Positions 12,301 to 19,616 of a stretch of DNA of 64,000 nt are shown here, piece by piece. The notes under the pieces are model-generated. The model had not been told where the DNA came from, did no database searches, and saw nothing but the letters and a program-made list of their open reading frames with translations. Source of the DNA: Verrucomicrobiaceae bacterium (GTDB lineage Bacteria > Verrucomicrobiota > Verrucomicrobiia > Verrucomicrobiales > Verrucomicrobiaceae). The position numbers and the translations under genes are program-made. Every line of letters begins with the position of its first letter. The stretch's first letter is position 1. The stretch covers positions 62,001 to 126,000 of the forward strand of contig JAEUHK010000085.1 of the NCBI GenBank assembly GCA_016795465.1, written 5' to 3'.

Positions 12301-15300
12301 AATGCCGCTGGTGGTTCCGCCCTTAACGTGGCAACCAACGGTGTGCTGGGAATCAACAGCGGCGGCATTCTCATCACTGGCGATGTTACCAGCAGCTCCA
12401 GCATTTCAGGTGGCACGCTCTTTTCTGGAACGGTGGCAGCCACTCCAGAAGTGATCGTCACCCATGGTGGCGCATCGGTTTTTGAGATCAGTTCAGATAT
12501 CCGGGTCAACCATCAAGTGTTCAAGACTGGCGCGGGCACGCTTGTCCTTGGTGGTAACAACGTTTACACCGGTCTGACGGAAATTCAAAATGGCACACTC
12601 CAGCTCAATGGTGGCAATGCGATTGGCGACACGTCGATCGTCACGCTTTCCGGAGCCCGGGACAGCAAGCTGGAGCTTCTGTCCAATGAAACCATCGGCC
12701 GGCTCCAAGGTGGCCGCCGGAACGACAATTCCGACTATGGCATGGTGGATGTTGGTAGTAACACTCTCACGATCAACCAGAGCGCCAACACCACCTACGC
12801 TGGTCGTTTCAGCGGCTCTGGCACGATTGTCTTGAACGCCGGAAACACTGGCAACCTGAACTATGCGGGCCAGAGCAGCACGGGTCTGTTTACAGGATCG
12901 GTCATCGTCAGCGGCGGTCTTCTCCAACTCAGCGGTGCTACGGCCCGTCTCGGCAGCGCCTCCTCATTCACCATCAATGGCGGTGGCAACTTCCTGCTCG
13001 ACAATAACGACGACACCAATGTCACCGACCGCCTCAGCGACACGGCCATCTTCACCTTGAACTCTGCTGCGGGCTCCTTCAGTGGCGAGACCCGTCCGCG
13101 TGGCTTTTCAAATCGGAACAACGATAATGACAATGCGACAGAGACCTACGGCTCCCTCGTGCTGAACAGCGGGGCCAGTTACGTTTCCATGGAGGCGAGC
13201 GGCGGAACTTCGGCGCAGGCTGGCTTGATCGCGGCCATTGGCTGGACGAGGAGCAACGCTGCCACCATCAACGTGCGCGGGCGCAATCTCGGCGGCACTG
13301 CCAATGAGCGCGCTCAATTCAAGGTGGCGGATGCCAATGACGCCGCCGTGATCGCCGCAAATGTCGGCGGCGGCGGAGTCATCGGCGGCACCGCGAAGAA
13401 CGTCAGCATCATTCCATGGGCCATTGGGGAAAACCTCACCACCGGCTTGGCTGATGCCAACATGGGCAATACCTTCCTGTCCTATGTGGACAACCGTGGT
13501 TTCGTGCCGCTGAGCCTAACCAGCGAGTTTTCCATCTTCAGCGCTTCCACAGCAGGAGACAACGTCCGCGAATCACTCGGTGCCGATCTCACCGGCATCG
13601 CCGGCACCACCGTCAACTCACTGATTCTCGACAACACCGCTTTCGCTGGTCTTGACGTCACCGGCACCGGCGCAGGCCAGACCTTGGCCATTACTAGTGG
13701 TGCGCTGATGTTCACTGTCACTGGCGGCGTGGCCAGCACGGCTTACGACACCACCCTTGGTGGCTTTGATGGTGGGATCACCGTCGGCAGCACCAATGAG
13801 TACGTCATCAGCGTGGTGAACCCATCCTCGGCAACCACTTCCTCCACCCTGACGGCAAACATCGCCTCCCCTCTCACCTCCAGTGCTGACATCACCAAAT
13901 CCGGTCGTGGCACCCTCGTTCTGAATCAGGTTAACACTGCTGGCGGTGGCGCCAATAAGACGACCTTGAATGAAGGCACTCTCCAAATCGCCGACCTCGA
14001 CAACATTGGTGGCAACACTGGCGGACTGGTCTTCGCTGGTGGCACCCTTCGCCTCGGTGCTGGTCTGACCGATGACATCTCCACCCGTGCCATCAGCTTC
14101 CTGCTCGGCGGCGGCACACTAGACACCAATGGCATTGATCTTACGCTCGCCAACAGCCTCGGTTCGGGCGCTGGTGCCTTCACCAAGATCGGTGCAGGCA
14201 ACCTCACCCTGAATGCCACAGCGACTCGGACAGGAGCGACCACGCTCACAGATGGAACGATCACCATCGGAGCGACCAATGCCCTCGGGGTGGGTGGCAA
14301 TCTCAGCATCGGTGCTGGCTCAACCCTTGCCCTTGGTGCCAACAACATCAGCCAAGGCCTCGTCACCACTTCGGGGGCCAGCCCGGCCATCACTGGCACA
14401 GGCACCATCACCGCCTCCACGGGTTTCTTTTTTAATCACACGGGCGACACCACGATCGATGCAATCTTGGCAGGCGGAGGCGGCCTGCTGAAGGCACAGG
14501 CCAACATCGTCACCCTCAACGGTCTCAACACCTATGCTGGCACCACTGAAGTCCAGGCGGGCACCCTCAGCTTCAACAGCATCACCAATGTGGGCGGCGG
14601 TGCCAGTGCGCTTGGCAATGCCTCCAATGCTGAGACAGGCATCATCCGCATGGGCCTCACCACGGCGGCGACGACTTTGCAATACACCGGCACGGGCCAC
14701 AGCAGCAACCGGGTGATTGGCATGCAAGGCACCACTGGCAGCCTCACTTTGGATGCAGATGGCACAGGAGCGCTGGTGCTGACGGGTGGTGTCCGCTTTG
14801 AGATGGCTGGAAACAAAACGCTCGTTCTTCGCGGCTCTTCTGATGCATCGACCATCGATAATGCCATCGGCGGTCTGACGGAACTCGGGGGCGTTTTGAC
14901 GCTGAACAAGACCGATGGCAACACTTGGGTCGTCAACGGCGGCAACAATTACACGGGTGCCACGCAGGTGGACAACGGCACGCTCAAAATCGGCGCGAAT
15001 GACGCCCTTTCCACTGCGGGTGCCGTGCGCATTGGCACAGGCACCACGGCTGGCACGCTCGATCTGAACGGGTTTGACCAGACGATTGGTTCGCTTTCGG
15101 TCCAGAGCACATCCAACGCGGTCACCAACAACATCATAGTGGACACAGGCAAGACCTTGACCGTCAACGGGGCGGTGACCTTGGGCATCGACGCCAATGC
15201 GGCGGACACCAACATCAACGCGACGGGTGGCGGCTCCATCGTCGTCAACAGCGGCGGCTCCAATTTTATCGTTGGCGCCGCGACGGGTGGTACCAATGAC

Positions 15301-17238
15301 AGCCGGGTTGACGCTGATTTCAGCGGATTGGCGAATTTCACGGCCAATTTGGGCGCGGGGACGTTCCGGGTCGGGGATGCCAACACAGGCACGGAAGTGA
15401 ATCCCTCCACCTTCAAGCTGGCAGTGAATAACACGATCACGGCTGCCAACTTCCGCGTGGGCGATGGCGCTGGGGGCTCTGCCACTCACACGCTCACCTT
15501 GGGTAGTGGCACCAATCTTCTGAACGCAAACACGATCAACATCGGATCGGCTGCGGCCACCATTCGCTCCGGTGGCGCTGTGATTTTCGACGCGGGGGAT
15601 ACCACCGGAACCCTCACCGTCCGGGCTGCTGACGGCACCGGCCGGGCTACGCTGAACATGATCAACACCACGGGCAGCACCGCCGGGGACATGTCTGCCA
15701 CGCTGGATCTCACCGGGCACACTGCCGATTTGCTGGTGAGCACGCTCACACTGGCTTCGCGGACGACGGGCACTGGGGACGCTACCTCCACCCTCACTTT
15801 TGATCAGGGAACACTCGACGTGACCACCCTGACTATGGCCAGTCGCACCGGTGGCGGCTCCGGCTCTGCCACCGCCACGCTTAATCTCGGCGATAGCGCT
15901 GCTCCTGGCACTCCCACGGCCACCATTGGTGCCCTCAACATGGCAGTTCACACCAGCACGGGCACCCCGGTGGAAGCCGTCACAGCAAACGTCAACATCA
16001 CTGGCGGCAATGTCACCATCGGCACTGGCAGCGGCACCGCGGTAAACATGGCCAACGCCAGCTCCGGGCGCACCGTCACATCGAGCATGGTTGTCACCGG
16101 CGGCACGGTCGAGGTCATGGGCAACATTATCCGCACGGGCGGGTCAGGCACGGAAAACGCCTCGGTCACCCTCAATGGCGGCACCCTCGACATGAATGGC
16201 AACAGCATTGGCAGCGGCAGCGCCATCATTCCGCTCAATGCCCAGTCCGGCACCCTCCGCAATGTGGGTGAGCTCAATGGCGGTGGCACGCTCACCAAGA
16301 CCAACGCGGGCGTTTTGGTGCTCGAAGGCTCCAACACTTACACGGGCCGTACCGTGATCGACGCAGGCAAGCTCTCCATCTCGGACGAAACGAATCTCGG
16401 TGCCAACCCCTCCAGCCCCGCTGCCGACCAGCTCACGCTTAACGGCGGCACGCTGCTGACGACCGCGGATTTGACGATCAATGACGCCAACCGCGGCATC
16501 ACCGTTTCCGCCGCCAGCTCCATCGAGACAGCCGCGGGCACCACGGCCACCATCAGCAGCACCATCTTGGGAGGTGCCACCCTGAGCAAGGAGGGCGCTG
16601 GCACCCTGATCTTCACCGCTGTGCAAACCGGGCTCACAGGCGCGGTCACTGTCAATGGCGGCACGCTTGCCGGGCTTGGTGGCACGGGTGGGGACCTCGT
16701 TGTCGCCTCCTCCGGCACACTTTCCCCAGGTGTCGCCGGCACACCAGGTGCCTTCACCGTGACCGGATCCCTCACGGTCAGCACCGGCGGCACGCTGGCC
16801 ACCCAGATCGGTGGTGCCACGACCAATGCGGCCGCCGCTGTTCTGGCGGAGTTGAATGCAAACGGCAACCTGCTCAGCCTTATCGGCTCCGTGCCTTCCG
16901 CTTGGGAGAATTACCTGAACGGCACCACTGCCCACAGCCACACGCTGGTCGGCGGCACGGCCTCCGCTCCGGCCATCACCGGCACGGTTGCACTCCTTGG
17001 AGGCTACTCGCCGGTTTATGGTGATGTGTTCGACATCCTCGACTGGGGCTTCTCGGGTGCCATGACCTCCACGCCCTCCGCGTTTGACTTCGGCGGCATC
17101 ACCTTGGGTTCGGGCCTGGCCTTCAACACGGACCTCTTTGCCTCCAACGGCATCGTCGTTGTCGTTCCCGAGCCTTCCCGTGCGCTCTTCCTCATGCTGG
17201 GCCTCCTCGGTCTCATGCTGCGCCGCCGCCGGAAATGA
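3370..17238 (+). CDS. Giant (4,622 aa) autotransporter-associated beta-strand repeat protein with PEP-CTERM tail
   Basis: This is a very large exported surface or matrix protein. Residues 1 to about 31 form a signal peptide (basic start, hydrophobic MFMAVILAAW, then IQA) followed by ATFYWDTDG, a common mature start for this family. The body is an almost unbroken series of beta-strand repeats of the form KTGxGTLxLxGxNTYxGxTxIxxGTL, rich in Gly, Thr, Ser, Asn and Ala and very poor in Cys. The end is VVPEPSRALFLMLG followed by RRRRK, a PEP-CTERM signal. About residues 3,070-3,680 match the upstream partial protein. A second internal duplication pairs a segment near 7.86-8.22 kb with one near 14.64-15.0 kb (both with Q/LQYxGxGxxxNR and ILxN-type strands). 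A rho-independent terminator follows. Surface attachment, matrix formation or predation are possible roles; none can be assigned. Confidence 0.9.
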   Translation: MLQPLRAHRASLSMFMAVILAAWQITQPIQAATFYWDTDGSDAGNAVVGTSLGGTGTWDIATANWWPVPSGALTTWSNTNADIAIFSGPFSALPTLNTVTLSGALTANQIQFWRSGYTLTGGTSLTLAGANAGLYAQVAETATISSLLAGSDGLLKTGGGSVRLSNPSNSYTGTTTIAGGSLIINSAAALGGTGAVNVTAGNGTPSNVLVLGFTGGSLVLDGSTAGFTLSRDLNLEGRGPRGQNGAALLSTGNNTLSGVVSTASSTQTPATFRNTQLSSANGTLTLSGTLNVLGTAGTTITTLGGGNVAGVGNYNLTGVLSGTGTLEKTGGGTLFLNPSDTSGFAGRLRVSGSAAIGQSSVRITALNVLGTANSGTTSAPVDLNGGTLEIRSDSSLNFGKNVYQRASSTIFVGPAVGGSAVNGTVTFGNMSFEDNITNTFNSRNGYGVSFTTAPVNGGDNGSTITNNMGGTLSFTGNFWSNADNAANRTMTIAGNGNTVINGNVIASAAAFNHGLAKTGSGALTITGTGSTLDGGVSVQGSLIITDFRSITNNTSSITLGNTTTTAGNLIIGTATAATAGGLTTSKPIILATTTASNSIYANQSVAEPVVLNGGITMPATTSASLILGGTNTEDNIINTAIPTGGGASPSNGLVKTGSGTWVLNAANAYSGATTIQNGTLKLRATAASSNVILEAGTNTVVFGANATTGTAGGILEFRGFTGASTTETLGALTPTAGAATVRLLGNGGAANLTFTSLGATTAASSVNFDTSSASGGVITLTGQAATTATTLPGTANFLGHLYINGANFATINGSAQVVAPTYAGAGDFQNAASALVSAVHNKLTGSFTSGALTISSLVTNSQTLALSGNLVVSTGGILQSGGTATIQSDSGTARLINGTGTAGRNIAIRVDQASDVLNLGTLTNPVNIASFTTGGMTKNGAGLLDMFGTNAQTGTTNINEGTVRLSGAAGRLSATSANLVIRQGAILELNGTTAANATVAALDGAGIIKNIDASAATFTQTGAGTWAGIFQDGAGVLNVTKAGTTGAPVWSGLNTYTGVTTIGGTTGSVTVDVLADGGVPSGIGASSNAASNLIFSGTTAGIIYRGNINEGALTLGSRSATTDRLFTLSGSGATLTSDVTNNNAIVWSNTGAIVHGTDANRTLTFAGTSQGDNTFNPQLTDSTGFVTSVTKTGTGIWRLGNSNNTYSGPTVITQGILMATNNEGLSASSNLQFNGGTLYSQGTFTRNIGTAAGEMQFLAPAANTAQFSGGFLGGDSKLTVDWAGTPVWGGGSGFLDTRNGLLLNGSQAQAQGATGSNALSEVEIAGDFSLGTASPAGGSALSFTLAQNSSTVSGLASTAGLVVGQSFTGTNVPSGAYIVSVNSATQITLSANTANTGGIAGTYTNGAFVADPLRAIRVDDNTQTGADFATISGVISAGDAVTGIRKLGSGTLRLTGANTYQGETNVNQGALAVRSLGFSGSAGTSSVGAVTVAAFTDANAVTLGNGGTGGAILQYIGAGETTNRKIRLNSTTGSIQIHADGAGPLILTNVANDMVAGAKTLFLRGTNNDGNMITSQLSDNGGVLSVTIDSNATWILANSANNYTGTTTVSAGALGIGHDTAIGGAITNSNGNIFAYGGDRTVSNTMTMGNNANWGFLGDYNLTFSNAVLGSSANSNILINSISAGKALTFTGLVANALTGTRNFTVDGPGETIINGNFTTSTAFGVQIIKTGDGTLTLGGDGTVSNWNQVGTGMDLDRGTVKFITNNAINTTAGYAGITLSPELTESDTATIDLNGTSQTVNAFTAAAAATGAVIIDNTAATAATLTLGANNATVSITNTGARTITDSGTGALSIVKTGNTAAVLPTGMTLTYQGTTSSTGGGSLTINSALNGTSGLVATGSSTLALPGGLTAPGVITAVEVGGGSTLSLVDGTGSAIANLTTLNLGAGSGTATLNLNVGDQSTAGDYLNTDTLTLLTGGTLSLANTITFNLTDAGLNPSTTYTLLNVVDGGIAAFGIGNMIQGATPGGFSGFTWFVDNNVVQITTGTLITGSSYWRGLTDNTWNANANNWSSDKAGTIPAVSIPGSGSDVVFAYDGIASAPLTTTLEQNIKINSLTFESGTTTPTSVTIAPGAVSTNRLEVAPQVATDGIKITAGGPPAVTISAPLRLGNNQTWNVAGSTSVLTLSGGLQGEKDVTQTGAGKVIVSTAADNAFNSGNTADFTVNGGSLEMQSIDSLGVTGKRANVAVNTGGAFYYNNATAGTVTNNLMLGGGTLSAGGNGHTYSGTVNVSGNSFINMADSNGPASNTARSITLSGVVSGSGSLTIDSNSGVSSGNQLNGTLTMNNAGNTWTGDLNFNEGTVTLASAVTPAFATNNVIFNAFGRLNLQGLNSQTLTRSGTLSYAAGAIGEFGVDNTSGTSSADFLVDQNGLVSLGAGGTGGNLRVYLADAFSKMNITGGVTLGGNSSISVGGDALGVLEISSVISDGGSGYALAINDDFGGWGTTNRTARLTSLNTFSGNFALGEGVAEFNTVTGISGAASSLGQGTAITIGGGTLRFIGSASQTTDRAISTTASSTLSANGTSGAKITYTGAITQALDNSLTLSGAAGSEGEITAGINQAVGTASDLTVNGGTWTLSGAASTISDDVVVSGTTTILNLNTAGVLVFGTSTGNLLQITNGGIVNLGASGTMTGFADTGVYIAQSAGGAEAVLNMNSFNQTFLRLILGERLADRSGRIDGTGTLTIDGATGIELYRGTINANLASTAATPFNKYGPGIVTLKGDNSGIATTSAAIINEGTLVLDYTASNTTKLRAASALDMRGADLTLIGNAGAATAQTVASFTLGSGGNNVITLTGGAGQEIVLNMNAITRAVNSQDGTIRFNLPTGTQSATNGITTDTLNTIGTAPNAILGAWATVTDGSGTFFARNVTNAADGNIGAAVTTLQDAVGSWLAGENISDSTGFTGTVTGSFINSLRLNAAGGSALNVATNGVLGINSGGILITGDVTSSSSISGGTLFSGTVAATPEVIVTHGGASVFEISSDIRVNHQVFKTGAGTLVLGGNNVYTGLTEIQNGTLQLNGGNAIGDTSIVTLSGARDSKLELLSNETIGRLQGGRRNDNSDYGMVDVGSNTLTINQSANTTYAGRFSGSGTIVLNAGNTGNLNYAGQSSTGLFTGSVIVSGGLLQLSGATARLGSASSFTINGGGNFLLDNNDDTNVTDRLSDTAIFTLNSAAGSFSGETRPRGFSNRNNDNDNATETYGSLVLNSGASYVSMEASGGTSAQAGLIAAIGWTRSNAATINVRGRNLGGTANERAQFKVADANDAAVIAANVGGGGVIGGTAKNVSIIPWAIGENLTTGLADANMGNTFLSYVDNRGFVPLSLTSEFSIFSASTAGDNVRESLGADLTGIAGTTVNSLILDNTAFAGLDVTGTGAGQTLAITSGALMFTVTGGVASTAYDTTLGGFDGGITVGSTNEYVISVVNPSSATTSSTLTANIASPLTSSADITKSGRGTLVLNQVNTAGGGANKTTLNEGTLQIADLDNIGGNTGGLVFAGGTLRLGAGLTDDISTRAISFLLGGGTLDTNGIDLTLANSLGSGAGAFTKIGAGNLTLNATATRTGATTLTDGTITIGATNALGVGGNLSIGAGSTLALGANNISQGLVTTSGASPAITGTGTITASTGFFFNHTGDTTIDAILAGGGGLLKAQANIVTLNGLNTYAGTTEVQAGTLSFNSITNVGGGASALGNASNAETGIIRMGLTTAATTLQYTGTGHSSNRVIGMQGTTGSLTLDADGTGALVLTGGVRFEMAGNKTLVLRGSSDASTIDNAIGGLTELGGVLTLNKTDGNTWVVNGGNNYTGATQVDNGTLKIGANDALSTAGAVRIGTGTTAGTLDLNGFDQTIGSLSVQSTSNAVTNNIIVDTGKTLTVNGAVTLGIDANAADTNINATGGGSIVVNSGGSNFIVGAATGGTNDSRVDADFSGLANFTANLGAGTFRVGDANTGTEVNPSTFKLAVNNTITAANFRVGDGAGGSATHTLTLGSGTNLLNANTINIGSAAATIRSGGAVIFDAGDTTGTLTVRAADGTGRATLNMINTTGSTAGDMSATLDLTGHTADLLVSTLTLASRTTGTGDATSTLTFDQGTLDVTTLTMASRTGGGSGSATATLNLGDSAAPGTPTATIGALNMAVHTSTGTPVEAVTANVNITGGNVTIGTGSGTAVNMANASSGRTVTSSMVVTGGTVEVMGNIIRTGGSGTENASVTLNGGTLDMNGNSIGSGSAIIPLNAQSGTLRNVGELNGGGTLTKTNAGVLVLEGSNTYTGRTVIDAGKLSISDETNLGANPSSPAADQLTLNGGTLLTTADLTINDANRGITVSAASSIETAAGTTATISSTILGGATLSKEGAGTLIFTAVQTGLTGAVTVNGGTLAGLGGTGGDLVVASSGTLSPGVAGTPGAFTVTGSLTVSTGGTLATQIGGATTNAAAAVLAELNANGNLLSLIGSVPSAWENYLNGTTAHSHTLVGGTASAPAITGTVALLGGYSPVYGDVFDILDWGFSGAMTSTPSAFDFGGITLGSGLAFNTDLFASNGIVVVVPEPSRALFLMLGLLGLMLRRRRK

Positions 17239-17282
17239 GCCCCTGAATCGGATTTCAGTTCCCAAAGCTCCTTTTTCAGTTC

Positions 17283-17314
17283 AAAACGCTCCGCTTGCCC
17301 AAGCGGGGCGTTTT
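17283..17314 (+). terminator. Rho-independent terminator after the giant gene
   Basis: An inverted repeat with arms AAAACGCTCCGCTT and AAGCGGGGCGTTTT (one G-T type mismatch) and a GCCC loop is followed by GCATTTT. It lies 45 bases after the stop at 17238 and before the next gene. Confidence 0.8.
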
Positions 17315-17376
17315 GCATTTTCAGCACACATCCCGCGAAAAACGCTCATTTGCCTCGTTTAACCTCGCTCTTTGCC

Positions 17377-18918
17377 ATGAACACCACCCAAACCACACGC
17401 CGCACCTTCGTCCGCGGCACTGTCGCCGGCGCGGCCAGCCTCGCCGTCCTTCCCTCCTACTCCGCTCCCATCGGTGCCAATGACGACGTCCGCGTCGCGG
17501 TCATCGGCTTCAATGCCCGTGGTGCAGGTCATATCTCTAGCCTCCTCGGCATCAAAGGAGTGCGCCTCGTCGCCCTTTGCGATGTCGATAAGAAGGTGAT
17601 GGAAAAGCACGTCGCCGCCCTCGCCAAGAAAAACATCACCGTGAAGCAGTACAGCGACTACCGCGAGTGCTGCGCTGACAAGGACATCGACGCCGTCACC
17701 ATCGCCACGCCGAACCACAGCCACACGCTCATCGCCATGACCGCGATCGCGAACGGCAAGCACGTTTACGTCGAAAAGCCTGTCTGCCACAACATGTGGG
17801 AAGGCCGCAAGCTCGTCGAAGCCGCCGCCATCGTCGAAAAGAAGGGCCAGGTCGTCCAGCACGGCATGCAGCGCCGTTCCAGCCCAGGCTGGCAGGCGGC
17901 CATGGATTACGTGAAGACTGGTGCCATCGGCAAGGTGACCCTCTCCCGCGGCATCAACTTCAAAGCCCGCAAATCCATCGGCAAAGTCGCCGCTCCCACC
18001 CAGCCCGATGCCGCAGGCCGCATCGCTGGCACCTTCCGCGACACCGGCGGCAAGCCGCAGATCGTCGATCTCGATTACAGGCTCTGGTCCGCCCCGCGTC
18101 CGGTCATGCCCATGCAGCGTGAGCAGATGCACTACGACTGGCACTGGCAGTGGGCCTACGGCAATGGCGACATCGGCAACCAAGGACCGCACCAGCTCGA
18201 CGTCGCCCGCTGGGCTCTTGGCAATCCGAACCTGCTTCCGAAGCGCGTCATGAGCTTCGGCGGTCGCTGGGGTTATCAGGATGACGGCCAGACCGCGAAC
18301 AACCAGCTCGCCTTCTACCAGTGGGCCGAAGGAGCCCCGATGCTCTTCGACAATCGCGGCCTTCCCATGAAGGACATGAACTGGGCCAAAGGCTACGAGC
18401 CTGTCTTCCGTATCAATGGCAAGACCGGCGCACCCCGCATCGGCAATGTCATCCATTGCGAAGGCGGCTTCGTCGCCGAGTCCAAGGCCTACGACAACGA
18501 AGGCCAGACGCTCACGAAGTTCGACAACTTCGATGAAGGCAAAGACCATATGAAGAACTTCATCGACAGCGTCCGTGCCGGGAAGCTGGTGAACAGCAAC
18601 CTCCACGTCGCCCACGGTTACCACGCCGCCGCTCTCGCCCACCTCGCCAATGTGTCCTACCGCCTTGGCAAGCAGATGAGCAATGCCGAGGTGCAGGAGC
18701 GTCTCGCTGCTGACAAAGCCGGCCAGGAAACCCTCGCCGACTTCATCGCCAACCTCGAAGCGAACAAGATCGACCTCGCCCAGGATAAGATCAGCGTCGG
18801 TCCTTGGCTTGAGTTTGATCCTGTCGCCGAGAAGTTCACCGGTGAGTTCGCCGCCGAGGCCAACAAGCTTGCCACGGACGACTACGCCGCCGGTTTCGAG
18901 CTGCCCACCATCAGCTAA
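17377..18918 (+). CDS. Tat-exported Gfo/Idh/MocA family oxidoreductase
   Basis: A probable NAD(P)-dependent sugar or polyol oxidoreductase of the Gfo/Idh/MocA family (513 aa), exported by the Tat pathway. The start at 17377 places TTRRTFVRG at residues 6-14 directly before a hydrophobic h-region, so it is preferred over an upstream codon at 17350. A Rossmann motif VAVIGFNARGAGHIS begins near residue 44. The family EKP motif (VYVEKPV) lies near residue 132, and GPHQLDVARW near residue 270. Verrucomicrobia and Planctomycetes have many such paralogues acting on unknown carbohydrates, so the substrate is open. It stands alone between two terminators. Confidence 0.88.
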   Translation: MNTTQTTRRTFVRGTVAGAASLAVLPSYSAPIGANDDVRVAVIGFNARGAGHISSLLGIKGVRLVALCDVDKKVMEKHVAALAKKNITVKQYSDYRECCADKDIDAVTIATPNHSHTLIAMTAIANGKHVYVEKPVCHNMWEGRKLVEAAAIVEKKGQVVQHGMQRRSSPGWQAAMDYVKTGAIGKVTLSRGINFKARKSIGKVAAPTQPDAAGRIAGTFRDTGGKPQIVDLDYRLWSAPRPVMPMQREQMHYDWHWQWAYGNGDIGNQGPHQLDVARWALGNPNLLPKRVMSFGGRWGYQDDGQTANNQLAFYQWAEGAPMLFDNRGLPMKDMNWAKGYEPVFRINGKTGAPRIGNVIHCEGGFVAESKAYDNEGQTLTKFDNFDEGKDHMKNFIDSVRAGKLVNSNLHVAHGYHAAALAHLANVSYRLGKQMSNAEVQERLAADKAGQETLADFIANLEANKIDLAQDKISVGPWLEFDPVAEKFTGEFAAEANKLATDDYAAGFELPTIS

Positions 18919-18926
18919 ACCGTGGG

Positions 18927-18944
18927 GCAGACACTCCTGTCTGC
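18927..18944. repeat. Dispersed 18-bp hairpin, copy 1 (GCAGACA-CTCC-TGTCTGC)
   Basis: A perfect 7-bp stem with a CTCC loop, 9 bases after the stop of the Gfo/Idh/MocA gene. Three other copies with different but paired stems are at 20493, 24690 and 57540. Confidence 0.75.
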
Positions 18945-18970
18945 TACCATCGGCCTCATCTTCTCTCACG

Positions 18971-19004
18971 GAGCCGACCCCTCAAAAGGTCGGCTCCCTT
19001 TTTT
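18971..19004 (+). terminator. Rho-independent terminator after the Gfo/Idh/MocA gene
   Basis: A stem GAGCCGACC / GGTCGGCTC with an 8-base loop is followed by CCTTTTTT. It lies 52 bases after the stop codon at 18918. Confidence 0.85.
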
Positions 19005-19013
19005 AGTGTTCGG

Positions 19014-19040
19014 CATTCGTCATTCCGAAATTCGTCATTC
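19014..19040. repeat. TTCGTCATTC repeat array, site 1
   Basis: Two close copies of the 10-mer ATTCGTCATTC / TTCGTCATTC lie about 50 bases upstream of the ATG at 19092, on its coding strand. The same motif recurs at 25277, 26151 and 52681-52783. Confidence 0.7.
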
Positions 19041-19091
19041 CCCACCTTGCCACCTTTCCGGCCTCATGATACTCACCGGGCCGCCTTTCCC

Positions 19092-19589
19092 ATGACCCCC
19101 AACCAGATCCTCTCCGCCATCGGCCCCGAAATGCAGATGCAGCTCATGCGCTACATGCAGGATGAGCAGCGCCCCGCTTATAAAGCCATCATCAACACCC
19201 TTGCGCCCCAGCGGAAACTGCGACCGACCTTCATCTACGAGAAATCGAAGGAAAAGCAGGGTGCCTGGCTCCTCGACCAGCTTCGCATGCGCACCAACGA
19301 AGGCGTCACCGAGCAGATTTTCCAAATCTGGCTCCTCAAAGGCAAGGCGGACATGCTCACCAGCTTCCTTGATGGCGTCGGCATCGCTCACGACGGCAAA
19401 GGAGAGATCGCCGAGCTTCCTGGTGAGATCGCTGATGACAAGGCCGAGGCTGCTGTGGCCGCCTTGCTCGCCGCGCATCCTGCCAAGCACGTCGCTCTTT
19501 ATCTGACGATGTTCCAGACCCAGCGCCCCGGCGGCTGGCCTGGCCTCACGAAGGCCATCGAATCTCGTCCCGAGCTGAAACTGGCCTAA
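19092..19589 (+). CDS. Hypothetical protein upstream of the terpenoid cyclase
   Basis: A 165-residue soluble protein with no signal peptide or membrane segment. The start at 19092 (MTPNQILSAIGPEMQ) is chosen over 19047 because the extra N-terminus is Pro/His/Arg-rich and unlike protein, and the codon follows a pyrimidine-rich leader (GCCTTTCCC). The sequence is mostly helical-looking with two Trp-containing helices (GAWLLDQLRMRTNEG, FQIWLLKGKADM). The stop is 27 bases before the cyclase start, which suggests co-transcription. I do not recognise the family and assign no function. Confidence 0.7.
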   Translation: MTPNQILSAIGPEMQMQLMRYMQDEQRPAYKAIINTLAPQRKLRPTFIYEKSKEKQGAWLLDQLRMRTNEGVTEQIFQIWLLKGKADMLTSFLDGVGIAHDGKGEIAELPGEIADDKAEAAVAALLAAHPAKHVALYLTMFQTQRPGGWPGLTKAIESRPELKLA

Positions 19590-19616
19590 ACCAGCTTCCA
19601 CACGCTTTTCGCCGCG

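Noticed and set aside
14320..15951. Long antisense frames, for example 543 codons opposite the giant gene and others opposite the Gfo/Idh/MocA gene, the cyclase, sufB, the Hsp70 gene and icd.
   Set aside because: They are shadows of GC-rich, strongly coding genes. Their translations are low complexity and match no family, while the sense frames carry clear motifs.
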